64,000 bases of DNA, from assembly GCA_904066235.2 (NCBI GenBank), contig CAJFCV020000001.1, forward strand, positions 4,030,001-4,094,000, read 5' to 3'. Both the position numbers and the translations under genes were made by a program. Numbering within the stretch: the first letter of the stretch is position 1; the number at the start of each line of letters is the position of its first letter. Positions 11,446 through 23,599 of this stretch are shown piece by piece. The notes beneath the pieces are model-generated. The model worked only from the letters and a program-made list of their open reading frames with translations. It did no database searches and was not told where the DNA came from. The DNA comes from Bursaphelenchus xylophilus (taxonomy: Eukaryota; Nematoda; Chromadorea; Rhabditida; Aphelenchoididae).

Positions 11446-13272
11446 CACGAAGGACGGAAAGGTCCGCCGTGCGGAAAGGTCCGCTGGACGGAAAGGTCCG
11501 CTGTGCGGAATGGTCCGCTGCGGAATGGTCCGCTAAAAAAAGGAAAAGGGGGGGGAGGTTTTCGATGGCGCGGGTTTCAAAAATCGTATCCATTTTTTCT
11601 GAATTTTACAATTTTGCTTAGGCAGTAGTGTTAATTAGTAATTTTTTAAAAATTGTTTTGAATAATGGATTTAGGGGTTTTCGAGGGTGCTGATCTCAAA
11701 AATCGTATCCATTTTTTCTGAATTTTACAATTTTGCTTAGGCAGTAGTGTTAGTCAGTAATTTTTTAAAAATTGTTTTGAATAATGGATTTATTTAGGGG
11801 TTTTCGATGGCGCTTATGCGAGATAACAATGATTGATTTTTCTTTCTTTGGGTTTTTCCGATGACACTTCGCCGATTTTCTTAAATGCTACATTTTGGAA
11901 AAAAAAGGTGTTCTTAATTGACCTTTCAATGCCTTCCCAACGTTTAGAAAAATTATTTTGATGAAAAAAGTTTCACACGTAGCGACGTAGTCAGGCTACA
12001 TCCCAACGCAGCTTGTATCTAAATTACAACATCAAATAAGTAAATGGAAAACACCCGCATTTACTAAAGTTAAAACCACCGTTACAATAAGCACAAAATA
12101 ATTCATATTTCACAAGGCTGGTAGCCGATATTTTCTAACAAAATGATCTTTTCCAGCTGTATACAGAAGATGTTCGTTGACTGCAAAGTCATAAACGGGT
12201 TGCAGATAGGCCTCTGTAAAAAGGCAGACTGGCTTTAGAGTTTGCGGCTCCCTCTTGCAAAGAATGACTGACCCTTAGCTGAAATTGATAGGTTTGTAGC
12301 AAGTGTAATATAAATTATATGTCATAATAAATAAAAGGAATTGCCACGTCACTTACCAAAAGAAAGCAGCAGGCCTTCGCAATAGATTTGAATTTAGTGA
12401 ACTCTACCTCTATTTGTCGATCGATAGAACTTCCCTAAAGCAAGATAAAACATTTAAAAAAACTTACTTTGATCTCGATGGTCAATGTCGAGCCATTAAA
12501 GACAGCAGCCGCAGTAATTCCTTGATCTTGGTCAAATGATACCTAAAATAAGATAAATTACTATATAAAGCAAATTTTTGATGCCTGAACAAAATAAAAA
12601 GCATTGACTTACAACCTCCTCGAATTCAGCGGATACTAGTGTGATTTGGCCTTTATTGGAAGTTATCAGCCGGACTTAATCCTTTTCATGTCAACTTAGA
12701 CTTCTCAGCTCTGAATATTCGTGAACAATCTGCCCAACGGACTTTCCAACCGCACAGTTCCACTTATTCAACGATCCATCAGCTCGAGAGACAGAACTTC
12801 AGCTCCTTTATCGATAAATTCGAGACCAGTCACACCTAAAAATGAAAACACCAAGTAGAGTATAACTTACGTCTTTTATGACCAATCATTGTTATCTCGC
12901 ATAAGCGCCATCGAAAACCCCTAAACAAATTCATAACTCGAAACATTTTTTTTTAAAATTACTAACTAACATTACTGCCTAAGCAAAATTGTAAAATTCA
13001 GAAAAAATGGATACGATTTTTGAGATCAGCACCCTCGAAAATCCCTAAATCCATTATTCAAAACAATTTTTAAAAAATTACTAATTAACACTACTGCCTA
13101 AGCAAAATTGTAAAATTCAGAAAAAATGGATACGATTTTTGAAACCCGCGCCATCGAAAACCTCCCCCCCCTTTTCCTTTTTTAGCGGACCATTCCGCAG
13201 CGGACCATTCCGCACAGCGGACCTTTCCGTCCAGCGGACCTTTCCGCACGGCGGACCTTTCCGTACTCAATC
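11446..13272. mobile_element. Foldback element with 9-bp target duplication and captured host gene fragment
   Basis: Arms of about 385 bp (11454-11836 and 12884-13265) begin with tandem CGGAAAGGTCCGC-type repeats and contain two internal copies of an ATCGTATCCATTTTTTC-type block. AAAACTTTT flanks both sides (11437-11445 and 13273-13281). Nine-base duplications, long arms and subterminal tandem repeats are features of Foldback and Mutator-like elements. The centre holds a WD40-like pseudogene with introns. Confidence 0.8.
12110..12840 (-). pseudogene. WD40-like gene fragment captured in the foldback, disabled
   Basis: Exon-like blocks separated by GTAAGT...TTTTAG/TTTCAG introns: about 12840-12614, 12542-12469, 12434-12357, 12286-12110. 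They read as beta-repeat segments (DGSLNKWN, TSNKGQITL, NGSTLTIEIK, GSVILCKR, LLYTAGKDHFVRKYRLP), like a WD40 protein C terminus. At least one frameshift and stop codons near 12780 and 12720 break it. Parent gene unknown. Confidence 0.5.
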
Positions 13273-13930
13273 AAAACTTTTGGTTCACCCTAATAGAATT
13301 TCTAAGTCTCGCCATGCGTTCAAAAAGCCAAAAGCGTCTTTGGCGCTCAACTGTTTTCTTTTCGGAGTCCTTATTGGTAATTATAAGTAAATAAAAGTTC
13401 TTATAAGTAAATAAAATTTCTTATAAGTAAATGAAAATAGGCTCCGCCTTTTTTTAACTTATAAGTGAATTTTTGGGAAATATTTTTACCTATAAGTAAA
13501 TAAAAGTTTTTATAAGTAAAAACGAATCCCCTGTGTTGAAGAACGAAGATGGCCTACATTGTCCGAGGAAGGAGTTGGACGATTTGGGGAAACCTAAAAG
13601 TGTTATTCGATACAAGTGTCGAAATTAGGATAATCGATGGTGCTGATTTTGAAAATCTTATTCATTTTTTTTGATTTGAAAGCAGCACCATCGAAAACCC
13701 TCTAATCGAGTATTTATGAAAAAAATCAAAAAATTACTAGTTTACTGTACTACTTAAGGAAAAAAGTAAGAATCAAAAAAAAATGAATGTGATTTCGAAA
13801 ATCAGCACCCTCGAATATCCTAATTTCGACACTTGCATCGAAGAAAAGTACTTTTCGGTTTCCCCAGACGTCCCAGTCCGAGGAAACAGAACCGGAGAGG
13901 AGAGGTCATCCCGAAGTACAGGGCATTCTC

Positions 13931-14104
13931 GTCCGTTCGTAAAGTCGCTGGGATTGATTTCGGCGACAAGCACTGCTAAAAAAATCAGGGTGCGAGCGAC
14001 AGCACAAAAAAGGCATTTGCACGGAAGCAACAAATTGCACAGTGCACGTTCGTTGTCTCACAGTGCATGCCACAAAAATCACCCCAGCCACTTTGCGAAC
14101 GGAC
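13931..14104. mobile_element. Short relative of the exon-inserted MITE
   Basis: GTCCGTTCGTAAAGTCGCTGG at the left and its inverse at the right; two or three GCACAGTGC-like sites inside. Same family as 8112-8721. Confidence 0.6.
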
Positions 14105-14112
14105 ATAGAAAT

Positions 14113-14383
14113 GTGTGTAGGACATAGGAAAAAAAATTTTTTGTTTTCAAAAGGTGAGCTATCACTGTGTCGCGACATTTAGGAAAAATAATGTGGATTT
14201 GCCGCGCCTTGGGATCTCCTTTCGTCGCTATACGACGGACAGCGGGGATTTGGGACGAGGCGAGACATCTTACCACGATAAATTCACATCATTTTCCCTA
14301 CGTGTCGCGATACAGTAAAAGCGTGAGATAGGTCACCCTTTTGAAAACAAAAAAAGATTTTTCCTTATGTCCACTCCTGACGC
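14113..14383. mobile_element. MITE with GGACATAGG ends, enclosing a second small MITE (14186-14302)
   Basis: Arms of about 40 bp (GGACATAGGAAAA... and its inverse ...TTATGTCC, with GTTTTCAAAAGG inside). The centre holds AGGAAAAATAATGTGGATTT and its inverse, the family seen at 6241-6367. Confidence 0.55.
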
Positions 14384-14631
14384 TGTGAGCTGAAAATCGT
14401 CGCTCAAAAGCGAGGTCTCAATTCTTTGCCCCCTATTCCCCTGCATGAGATGCCATCAGACTGGTAGTATTATGATTTTTATTCATCCGAATAACGCGAG
14501 TGCAATATAAAAATTAACAAAAGCATATTAAATTCCAATATTAGAGATTAAAAAGAGTATGAAAACGTATTACATTATTAAAAACTATGAGATATTATAA
14601 TAACAATATAAAATTTAGCTATAACATTGGG

Positions 14632-17600
14632 TCAAAAATCTATAAATTCTTCTCTGGAAACGTTAGAACTGTGAATATCCACAAAGGAAACCAAGGGATC
14701 GCTCGAATTCAGATGATACGCGGCCAATTTCTCGATAGGATTTGTGGGATTCGTCTTGATTTTCTGCGTTTCCACACTTCCAATGATGAGTTGGGCTCGG
14801 GTGGTTCGGCTGAGGGCGACCAAAAGTCTCTGGGAGTTGTCATAAGCGGGCCATTCCTCCGGTTTTCCATTCATAAATCCATTGGAAGAGGTGCGAACCA
14901 GGTCAAGGAGCACAAATCGGGCTTCGGTGGAGACGGCGCGGTCGATTGTTTGGCCGCGGATGGAGCCAGTGGCGCCGGGTTTGGTGCGACGATGGTGGAA
15001 TTCGGATTCCTGGACTGAAATTTGCGCACTTTAGAGACAAAATTTTTAGAAAAACAGGCAAAAATTTGCCAAAAAAATTAATACTTTTTGATAAAAAATT
15101 TCAATTTTTTATCTGAATCACATTGTAGCGCCCCCATTTTTTGGAGGCGGATAGATGAAATTGAGGGTTGATCATGGATTTTATGAAAGAATAGGGATCG
15201 GAGAGCGAATATTAGGGGAGAATTTGGTGGGTTATGTTAGTTTTGGAACTTTTTTGACTTGAAAATCGAATTTCATGGTATAAAATGGGGAAAATTTTAA
15301 TTTTTGGAAATTGTTGTGGATTTATTTGAATTTGAAGGGTAGATATACGATTTTTATTTGATTTTGAAGCTACAATACGGAACTGGCACGATTGGCGAAA
15401 CCGAAAAGTATTATTTTTCTTCGATGGAAATGTCGAAATTGGGATAATCGAGGTTGCTGATTTCGAAAATGACATTAATTTTTTCATCTTTAATTTTTTC
15501 CTCAAGTAGTACTGTAAAGTAGTAACTTTTTGAATTTTTCTTTATGAATACTAGATTTGGGGGGTTTCGATGGTGCTGATTTCGAAAATCTTATTCATTT
15601 TTTTTTTTTTTTTTTGATTTGAAAGCAGCACCATCGAAAACCCCCAAATCGATTATTCATGGAGAAAATTCAAAAAATTACTACTTTACAGTACTACTTA
15701 AGGAAAACAGTAAAGATCAAAAAAATGAATTTCATTTTCGAAATCACCACCCTCTATTATCCTAATTTCACATTTGCATCGAAGAAAAATAATACTTTTC
15801 AGTTTCCCCAACCGTCCCAATTCCGTATTGTAGCCTTAAAATCAAATAAAAATCCCTTATCTACCCTTCAAATTCAAATAAATCCGGATTTATTTGATTA
15901 ATCCACAAAAATTTCCAAAAACTAAAATTTTCCCCATTTATACCAAGAAATTCCATTTTCAGGTCAAAAAAAAGTTCCAAAACTACCATAACCCACCAAA
16001 GTCTCCCCTAATATTCGCTCTCCGATCCCTATTCTTTCATAAAATCCATGATCAAACCTCAATTTCATCTGTCCACGCCCAAAAAAACCAAAAATTATCT
16101 TCCCCTACCTCTATATGGAGTCAAATACAGGCAATTTTCGGCGGTGACCTCCGGATTCTGCCTCATAATTGCGTCAAAAATGCAAGTGGCGTAGTAAATG
16201 TTGCGTTGATTGACCAGGCCCATTTTATTCTTCCCATATCGATCATCGCCAGGGCAAAAATGTCGTCCATTCACGTCTTTCGGCGGTAAATTCAAGAACA
16301 ATGAGAGGAATTCTCGACTTGGGACTGTTGACAGCTCACTCTGCATACCGTAACATCCATCAAAATTGAGTAAAAGCGGCTCTTCCGGCGGGGATTCATC
16401 AGTTTTGAGGGGGAAATCGCTGAAATTGAGAGAAATCGTCATGGATAATATAAAAATCCCAAATTTTTCTTCGAATACTAAAAATATTATAAAATTTTCT
16501 ACTCTCAAACTTACTAATAAGGCTGGATCAGCTTGATCAGAGCTTTTGGAGACCTGACAATCTGCCTCATTTGGGTATACGGTAATTTGCACTTCAAAAG
16601 TTGGACCAACGCCGATTCATCGAATCCAAAATCGGCTTCATCGGTGATGTTGAGGAAGGATTCTTTCGAAAATCGAGCGCCCAGTTGGAATTGATCACCT
16701 GAAAACTCAAAAAAAAAATCACTTTTTTCTCCCAAAACCTCATGTATAATATAGTCCCAAATCTTACCAAAAATCGTCAAATTCTTCGGTAAATTGCATC
16801 TATTCTCGTTGAGGATGACTAGTAATGTATAAAAATCCAAAGCAGAGACCGATGAGGCCTCATCCAAGAGGACAAAATCGGGTTTCAATTGATGGACCAC
16901 CTCCGAAGCGATGGAATTGATGACAGTCACCAAAATTGTGGTATTTTCCGGAATTTCATAGCTGAACGAGCAGAAATCTTTGATCTCAGAGTCTCTCTTC
17001 TCCATCAGACTGTCCTTTTCCATATTATAATAGATAAATTTTTGGTTATTCTTTAGATTTTTGAATTGGGGGAGTTCAAGGAGAAATTTGGACATTCGAA
17101 CGACCCGTAGGGTGATTTCAGAGGCTGCGCCTCGGCGAGTAGTCAGGAGAAGAGTCCTTTTCCGCAGTTTGAACCAGTTGTAGATGGCGAGGAAACAAAA
17201 AATCGTCGTTTTTCCACTTCCAGATGGTCCCTGGAGATGAATAAGGTAATATTAGGTGGAAATTCATGTAAACCCTCATTCGCATTGACATATTTATCAC
17301 ACCAATACCTCTAAATTTCTCTACAACCAAAATTCATTTCACTTTTCAACCAAATTTCGACAAAAAACGTCAAAAACTTAAAATTTGACCTCAAAAATCA
17401 AGTATAATATAAAAAATCCTCAAAAATTCCCTTAAACTCACCAAAACTGCATGCATTTCATTCCTTATCGCTCTAATCACTGTCTCCATTTGTTCTGGCA
17501 ACAATTTGAAAGGGCTTGGAAGGAGTCCATTGAAATTTTCGAGGTCTTCTCTGGTCCGCAACCTTGAATCAGTTTGAATCTCCATCCTCGGATTGAAAAA

Positions 17601-20600
17601 GTTCCTGATTATGCTGTTCAGATTCCTCGGAAATGTCTCTTGATCCACGGAGTGGTCAATGAATTTCTTCAACTTTTCCGTTTCCTCGCGTACTCGATGG
17701 GAATGATGATTGAAACCGAGGAAAACAGTATTTTCTGGGACAACGCCGTCGCCAACGTAGCGGTCCAGCATATGGAGATTGTCAATGATGAGCTCTAAAA
17801 TGACTCAAACTTACAATGATTTCAAAAATATTTGAAATTGCCAAATTTAAAAAATTTTGGGTCAAGTGTTTCCCTCGATAAAAACAACAGTAACTGCAGC
17901 AAAACAAAACTTCCAAGCCTTCAAAAAACGACAATCTGATCCAAAAAAGTAATAATTCTAATCCTAAAACTAATTTTTTGGACGAATGGACTCTTTAAAA
18001 AAACCTTCGGTCAAGTGTTTCCCTCGGTAAATAGAACAGTAAATGCAGCAAAACAATGCTTACAATCTTTCAAAAAACAAAAATCTTATCCAAATAGGTA
18101 CTAATTCTAACCTTTCCGGTACATTTTTGGACGAATTGACACTTTAAACACCCTTGGGTCAAGTGTTTCCCTCGGAACAGTAAAAAATAACTTCCAATCT
18201 TTCAAAAACAAAAATCTGATCCAAATAGGTCGTACCGGTACTAATTCTAATCTTTCCATTATATTTTTGGACGAATGGACTCTTTGAAAAACCCTTGGGT
18301 CAAGTGTTTCCCTCGTTGCATTTTACCGTAATCAAGACTCATTCATAAAAATTCAAGACCAAAAAACCAGACAGATATTATCAAAAACCCATTTACACTC
18401 CCAAAACTTACTACATCTCCCTGCTGCCGTCGGCGGCTGACATCTATAGACCGTAACCTTCTTTCTGGTCCTGGAAACCTGTTTTCTCTGGATGTGAGCG
18501 GGCCATTCTTTGTCGTATTCATGATCCTTCACACTGGTGACTTGATCTCTGAGACAAACAAACATCGGGAATCCATAGACTCCATTGTGCTTCAATTTAG
18601 CTGAAATTTTATCTTATACTGGCCTTAAAATCAAAAAATTATATTTGGACCACGTACTTCTCAGATAGCGCTGTGCATTTCGTCCCTCCTCCGGGTCATT
18701 CGGGCCATCTTTGATTTTGAAACGAAGTTCAAAAGGCTTGAAGGGGCCGTTCTCGCCTTGAACATAGAAGTGGGCTTCCTCGACGTTTAGGTCCAACAAA
18801 GGAAATTCGAAGGATTCGGTGACGCTGAGCATCTTCCAGAGAAGTCGGTAGGCAACGACCAACGACCTTCCTAAAAAAATGAAATTTTAGGTAACAACTG
18901 GAAAATAATATAAGAAAAGCAAAATTTTTGGGGAATTTAGCACCGCCATTCGCAGCAAATCCGTCTAGCTTCATTTCCCGGCCAGCAGTACAAATCAAAA
19001 CTTTCTCCAAAAAATTTTATGACCAAATCTCTCAAAATTCCTTGTCGTTGACAAAAAAATTTGCTCAAACTAAAAACTAGAAGCCATTGAGAGCTTCTAA
19101 ACTTCTTTTTATACTTCATAACACCTGAATTATCCTCTAGAAGTACCAAAAATCAATATTGAGACATCAAAGTTGATCATTATTACCTAAAATCAGAAAA
19201 CAAAATCAAAATTCCTTACCTCCATAATTTCCAAAGTTGAGTGTCAACCTCAATACTTCATGAAACTGATCGCCAAAACTCTCATCTCCACTTGGTTCCA
19301 ATTCACTGAGGATTCTGTAAAACCTCTCCATGGCCTCCGGGGGCAATTCTTGGTAGGCTTGGAACAGATCTCTTGAGTAAAATCGGGTCTTCTTGGCCTC
19401 GAATCTTCTCTTCATAAATCCTTTGAAAGCATCTTGACATAAAATTGGATGGATCTCCGCAGCCACCAACCAATTTGAGATCTTCGCTCGACATTTGAAG
19501 CAATATTTCTCCAAACATTGACGAGTTTGGTGGTTCTGGCAACAATTTAGACATCCATTGTCTCGATTTGTGAGCTGAAAGTGTATACGACTTCATGAAA
19601 ATTCCTAAACACTCCAAGCCCCATCAAAAATAAACTTTTTTTCAAAAACCATCAACTTATTACCTAAAATAATATAATTTTGATCAAAAACTCCGGGTTT
19701 TTCTTAAAAAATAATCAAGAATGACAAAATACATCATAAACATTCCTCAACACTCAAAAAACATCAAAATTCCATCAAAAAAGAATAATTTTTGCAAAAA
19801 CATTAAATTATTACCTAAAATAATGTAATTTTGATCAAAAACTCCAATTTCCCTTCAAAAAAATTTAAATTCATGACCCACCGGATTTGCTCTAAGTCTC
19901 TCCACATCTTCAGACAAGTTTTGAGAGTCCAAATGCTCTGCATTTTCCACAATTTGACTTGATATTGCACTTGCCCTTGGATTCTCTTGTTCCAAGTCAA
20001 AATCCGACATTATTCGATGTTCACTTCCGTCCTCTGTCATTTGATCCTCATCTCTGTTCACAATAAACCCTTCTTCATCAATTTCGTACATTTTTCCAGC
20101 GATATTATGGTCTCCGACTTCATTTTCATCCCCAATATTGTTGTTTCCTCCAAATCTGCCAAAATTTCCATCATGAGGTCTTCCACGAGCGGAACCACGG
20201 GCATTCGATCGAAATCCACCTCGAGTTATTCCATTTCCTCCTCGATACAACTCATTTCCATCCGTATTTTGGTCAAATTCGCCTTCATTTTCACCAAAAT
20301 CGTCGTTACTTCCACCAGGTCTTCCGGGATGGTGAAAAAATCCTCTTGAAGCTTCATTAATTCCACTGTAACTTGATGCAAATCCCTCGTAGAGGCTTGA
20401 CGGAGCTTCGGGACCTTCTTCACGGCAGCTTATGCGACTTCGACCCACATCTTGTCCAAAAACCCCTCCATTTCCTCCAAATCCCGATGTTGTACTCCTC
20501 ACACTTACAAATCCAGCATTATCGCTGGCGCATCTGAAGCTTCTGTCGCGACCAGCCCTCGTATTCTTTTCTTGGTTTCTTCTGAGCTCTCCGATCGAGT

Positions 20601-22798
20601 TGTAATATCGAATGAGTCGCTTCCTGTGCTCGCTGATCTCATCTCTCAGCCGTTCCGGGCCCGGTTCGCGCACACTTCGGATGGGTGGATCCGGCGGTTC
20701 GACATTTTTGTATCCGTAGAATCCGTTGATCGGGCCCGTAGAGTCCGTGGCCAATGAGGAGAAACTTGTGTTCAGACCAGGGTCATCTTTCCCGAAGCCA
20801 ATTCTTTCACCATAGTTAGTAAATGCACTCGACTCAGATCCAAGTTCACTTGAAGGACCTCGTTGAGTAGGACGGCCATTTGATGGCAGGAACTTTCTTC
20901 GGTAAGTGAGACCTAAAAGGAAAAAAAAATAAAAAAAAATTTTTTTTGCGAGCTGCTTCGCAAATTTTTTTATTTTTTCAACTAAAAAAATTGATTTTTC
21001 TAAATTTCAAACCTCCAGAAGTTCAAATCGAGACTTCCCCAAAAAAATTCTCACCTCTCACCGTTTCCCAGCTCTCGATTGTAATGTCGCTCGTATCACA
21101 GGATTCACTTTGTGTATCGGAACAACTTGAAAGACCACCGTCATCTTCAAACATGTTAACGTTTGACGTCGAATTGCAGCATTGCGAACGGCTCGATGAA
21201 GTGGCGGAGGTCGCGCAAGAACACTCGTGTCTATCCGAAACATCGTGAACCCAAGAGCCATTCGAAAAGGTCTCACTATGCGCATGGTTAGTGTTGTTCA
21301 GATCAGGAGACATGCCTGAAGCTAAAATTACAGGGTTACTTGAATAAAATTACAATATTACTTCAATAACACTCTTAACTTACTGGTTGGAAAGGTGGAA
21401 AAGATGTCTGAATGCACAAAAGAATCGGCAGTGAAATGGCCGCTGTCGATCGAGATGGATGGACCATGTCCCAATGTACAAAGGCAAATTCCGTCGTCTG
21501 AAACACTCTAGTTCACCGTTTCGGGAAGTGTCTGCACCTCCGGATAGAAATGAAAGAGTTTACGTTAGCGGGTAACAATGTCATAGAGGTTTTAACCATC
21601 AAAGCGTTATTTGGGACTTGCAAAAAACTCCTAAAAAGTACCCCATTATGACGTTCGTTTTTTGGTGTTTTGTGGTGTACACAAAGAGCTAAAACTAAAA
21701 AAATTGGGAGGTCCTATCAGTGTTACATTCAAGAACGGTTCAAATCAGACCACTATGGGACTTTTCATCGATATAAAATCGGTGATTTTTGAGAGGGTTT
21801 CATGAAAACCCTATAGCAGTCAGATTTGGACCATTCTTGGATGTAACAGTTATTGGACCTTTAAATTTTTTTAGTTTTAGTTCTTTGTGTACACCACAAA
21901 ATACCATAAAACGTACGTTAACTTGGGGTACTTTTTACAAGGAAAGTACTTTTATGGGGGCTCCTACTTTTTGACGGGACATATTTCAAAAAATCAGAAA
22001 AAATTTGCTGATCAAGGATATATAAATCTTAGCTGCCCATTTTAGGTTTTTAGGGGTGAAAATGCCCAAAAACTGGCTTAATTTCCCTACAAAAGGCGCA
22101 GGCATTCGAAACGATAAAAAGCGCAGTCTTTTTCTTCCTTCGGAAGAGAGCGGTGTGGCCGAGTGGCTAGTGCCGTAGTCTAGGAATCAAGAGGGGGAAT
22201 GCCGCACGGGTTCGACATCCCTTTTGGGCTGAATCAACTTTTTTGAAGCTGAAGGTCGGAAAAATAAATTTTTGTGCCAAGACTGATTTATAACGTCTTA
22301 GAAACCCAATAAACATCATTTTAAGACAAAATAAAAATTGTAAACCTGTGAAAAACTAAGCAAAAAGGGGTTCATATAGGACTTTAAGTCAACTTCCGAT
22401 TGAATTTTCCCCCCTAAAAACCTAAAATGGGCAGCTAGGATTTATATATCCTTGATCAGCACATTTTTTCTGATTTTTTGAGATATGTCCCGTCAAAAAG
22501 TAGGAGCCCCCATAAAAGTACTTTCCTTGTTAAGAATTTCTTTTCGTAAGTCCCAAATAACGCTTCCGATGGTTGAAACCTCTATGAAATTGTTACGCAC
22601 TTCGTAAACTCTCTTATTCCTCTCCCGAGGTATTGACACGCCCGGAAAGGGTTTCAGCGCGATTGACTTACGAAAAACAGCGCAACACCGATCACAAACC
22701 AGATTAGTTGCTCCACCGCTATTTGAAAAAGTCGCACGTGACAAAGCACCGTCTACAGAGTTAGTATCGGAGCAACCAAATCCGGCATTCCTGGACAT
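14632..22798 (-). CDS. Helicase gene B: complete UPF1-like superfamily-1 helicase, paralogue of gene A
   Basis: Twelve exons: 22798-22672, 21497-21384, 21321-21055, 20912-19882, 19574-19220, 18870-18658, 18600-18412, 17794-17442, 17230-16768, 16698-16515, 16419-16109, 15014-14632; they sum to 3,990 nt, in frame, about 1,329 aa. The ATG directly follows a CTACAG acceptor, suggesting spliced-leader addition. In order: a Cys-rich start (CDRC, CLC), a Ser-rich tract, a long Gly/Arg/Asn-rich region with RGG-like repeats (about residues 170-510), a zinc knuckle CLNCCQNHQTRQC plus CFKC...HPILC (about 515-545), conserved linker exons, then the helicase: Walker A GPSGSGKTT, VLLDEAS, GDQFQL, a TPYR segment, and motif VI VALSRTTRAQL near the C terminus. 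RG-rich tails suggest RNA binding or granule localisation (inference). Intron 1 carries foldback DNA with a tRNA-like sequence; the last intron carries a large inverted repeat. Confidence 0.85.
15150..16080. repeat. Large foldback in the last intron of helicase B
   Basis: Arms about 400 bp: GATCATGGATTTTATGAAAG...GGATCGGAGAGCG on the left is mirrored on the right, with an inner TCGATGGTGCTGATTTCG hairpin and a T-run near 15600. Confidence 0.75.
17859..18320. repeat. Four tandem ~147-bp units with GGGTCAAGTGTTTCCCTCG (helicase B intron 7)
   Basis: The 19-mer starts near 17859, 18008, 18156 and 18297, with the rest of each unit (CAGTAA, TTCAAAAA, CTGATCCAAA, GGACGAAT) also repeated. One copy sits at 1687 in the equivalent intron of helicase A. 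Confidence 0.75.
21634..21935. mobile_element. 302-bp MITE nested in the left arm
   Basis: AAAAGTACCCC...GGGGTACTTTT ends with TA on both sides; arms extend about 80 bp (GTGTACACCACAAA blocks). Confidence 0.7.
22150..22230 (+). pseudogene. tRNA-Ser/Leu-like pseudogene in foldback
   Basis: Has a class II-like A box (TGGCCGAGTGGCTAG) and a B box with an extra base (GGTTCGACATCC), but the anticodon stem does not pair well. Between the arms of a palindrome in intron 1 of helicase B. Confidence 0.5.
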
Positions 22799-23599
22799 CT
22801 GTAGAAAAGGGAGACCTTTAAATTTACATAATTGCACGAAGAAAGGCTTGCGACTTGCAAACTAAGAAAGTGTACAAACTCATATCGCGAAATAAGAAGT
22901 GACATACAAAGGTGGTCATAAAACGACAGTCATATAATATAAGTCGTTAAATTTTTCCCCCCAAATCGCGATTTTCGGTGCAAAAAAATTTAAATCCTGG
23001 CTATCAGCATCAACAAAAAAAAACAGTGATCAGAAAAGTTATTTTTCGCGGGTGTTGCTAAAAGCCAAATTGATTTAATGTAAGCGCGAAGGAACAAGAA
23101 TTCTTTCTCAGCTCAAGAATTTTTGCTGGATTCCCTACCAATTTCAAAAAGTAGCGAAACGATCGATATGCGAAGTCGTCTCGGTAGCGAATCCTTCTTT
23201 TCGCGACCTCCGATCAAAGTCGGCCGCGAATCGGCGTTTTCCCATCTCCGAGAGTAGGTAGCAAATCGGCCATTTCGTAACGACGCGTCGCGACGCAAAA
23301 TTGGGAGGTAGCAAATCCAGGAATTTGCTACCTCATAGATGTTGTTTCCGAAAATGCCAAGAGCTACCGATCCAAGCGCTGATCCACGTCAATCCATAAT
23401 AGAAAAAAAATTTCCCGCCCCTTTTTGGTGATTCGTTCAAAACGAAATGTAACTATCCGATAAAAAGCATTTTCTTACCTTTCTTCTTCCCTTTCGAGAA
23501 AAAGCAATTATTTCGGTCAAGAAAAAGTGCCGATAACTTGGCGACATTTCGTCTCTCTTTCAAACCAATGAAAACGACACGAAGTTTCGGTTCAGGAAA
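22799..23599. other. Spacer upstream of helicase B
   Basis: Probable promoter side of helicase B. 23110-23335 contains a GC-richer stretch with repeated GGTAGCAAATC(C/G) and inverted CCGAGA/TCTCGG blocks, perhaps part of the gypsy LTR or another repeat. No gene seen. Confidence 0.4.

Larger units (their letters stand above)
10563..13290 (-). mobile_element. Mariner-family transposon, internally deleted and split by a foldback
   Basis: Ends GGGTGAACCAAAAGTTTTTG and its inverse, flanked by TA (10561-10562 and 13291-13292). The right TIR is interrupted by the 11446-13272 foldback; without that the element is about 0.9 kb, shorter than the usual 1.3 kb. Confidence 0.85.
9340..14631. other. Spacer between helicases A and B, essentially transposon-derived
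   Basis: Apart from the elements listed, I see no host gene. 13590-13870 is an inverted repeat with ATCGATGGTGCTGATTT arms, related to the 15400-15820 part of the helicase B intron foldback. Confidence 0.6.
21520..22660. mobile_element. Foldback in intron 1 of helicase B, carrying a tRNA-like sequence and a nested MITE
   Basis: Left arm pieces 21520-21633 and 21936-22085 mirror 22385-22660. The CAAGGAAAGTACTT block and TTAGCTGCCCA are shared with the palindromes in the GH99 introns, so this is one family. The tRNA-like sequence sits between the arms at 22150-22230. Confidence 0.7.

Noticed and set aside
22493..22671. Coding continuation of helicase B exon 1 into the foldback arm
   Set aside because: A GTAAGT donor at 22671 and correct phase into 21497 indicate this part is intron.
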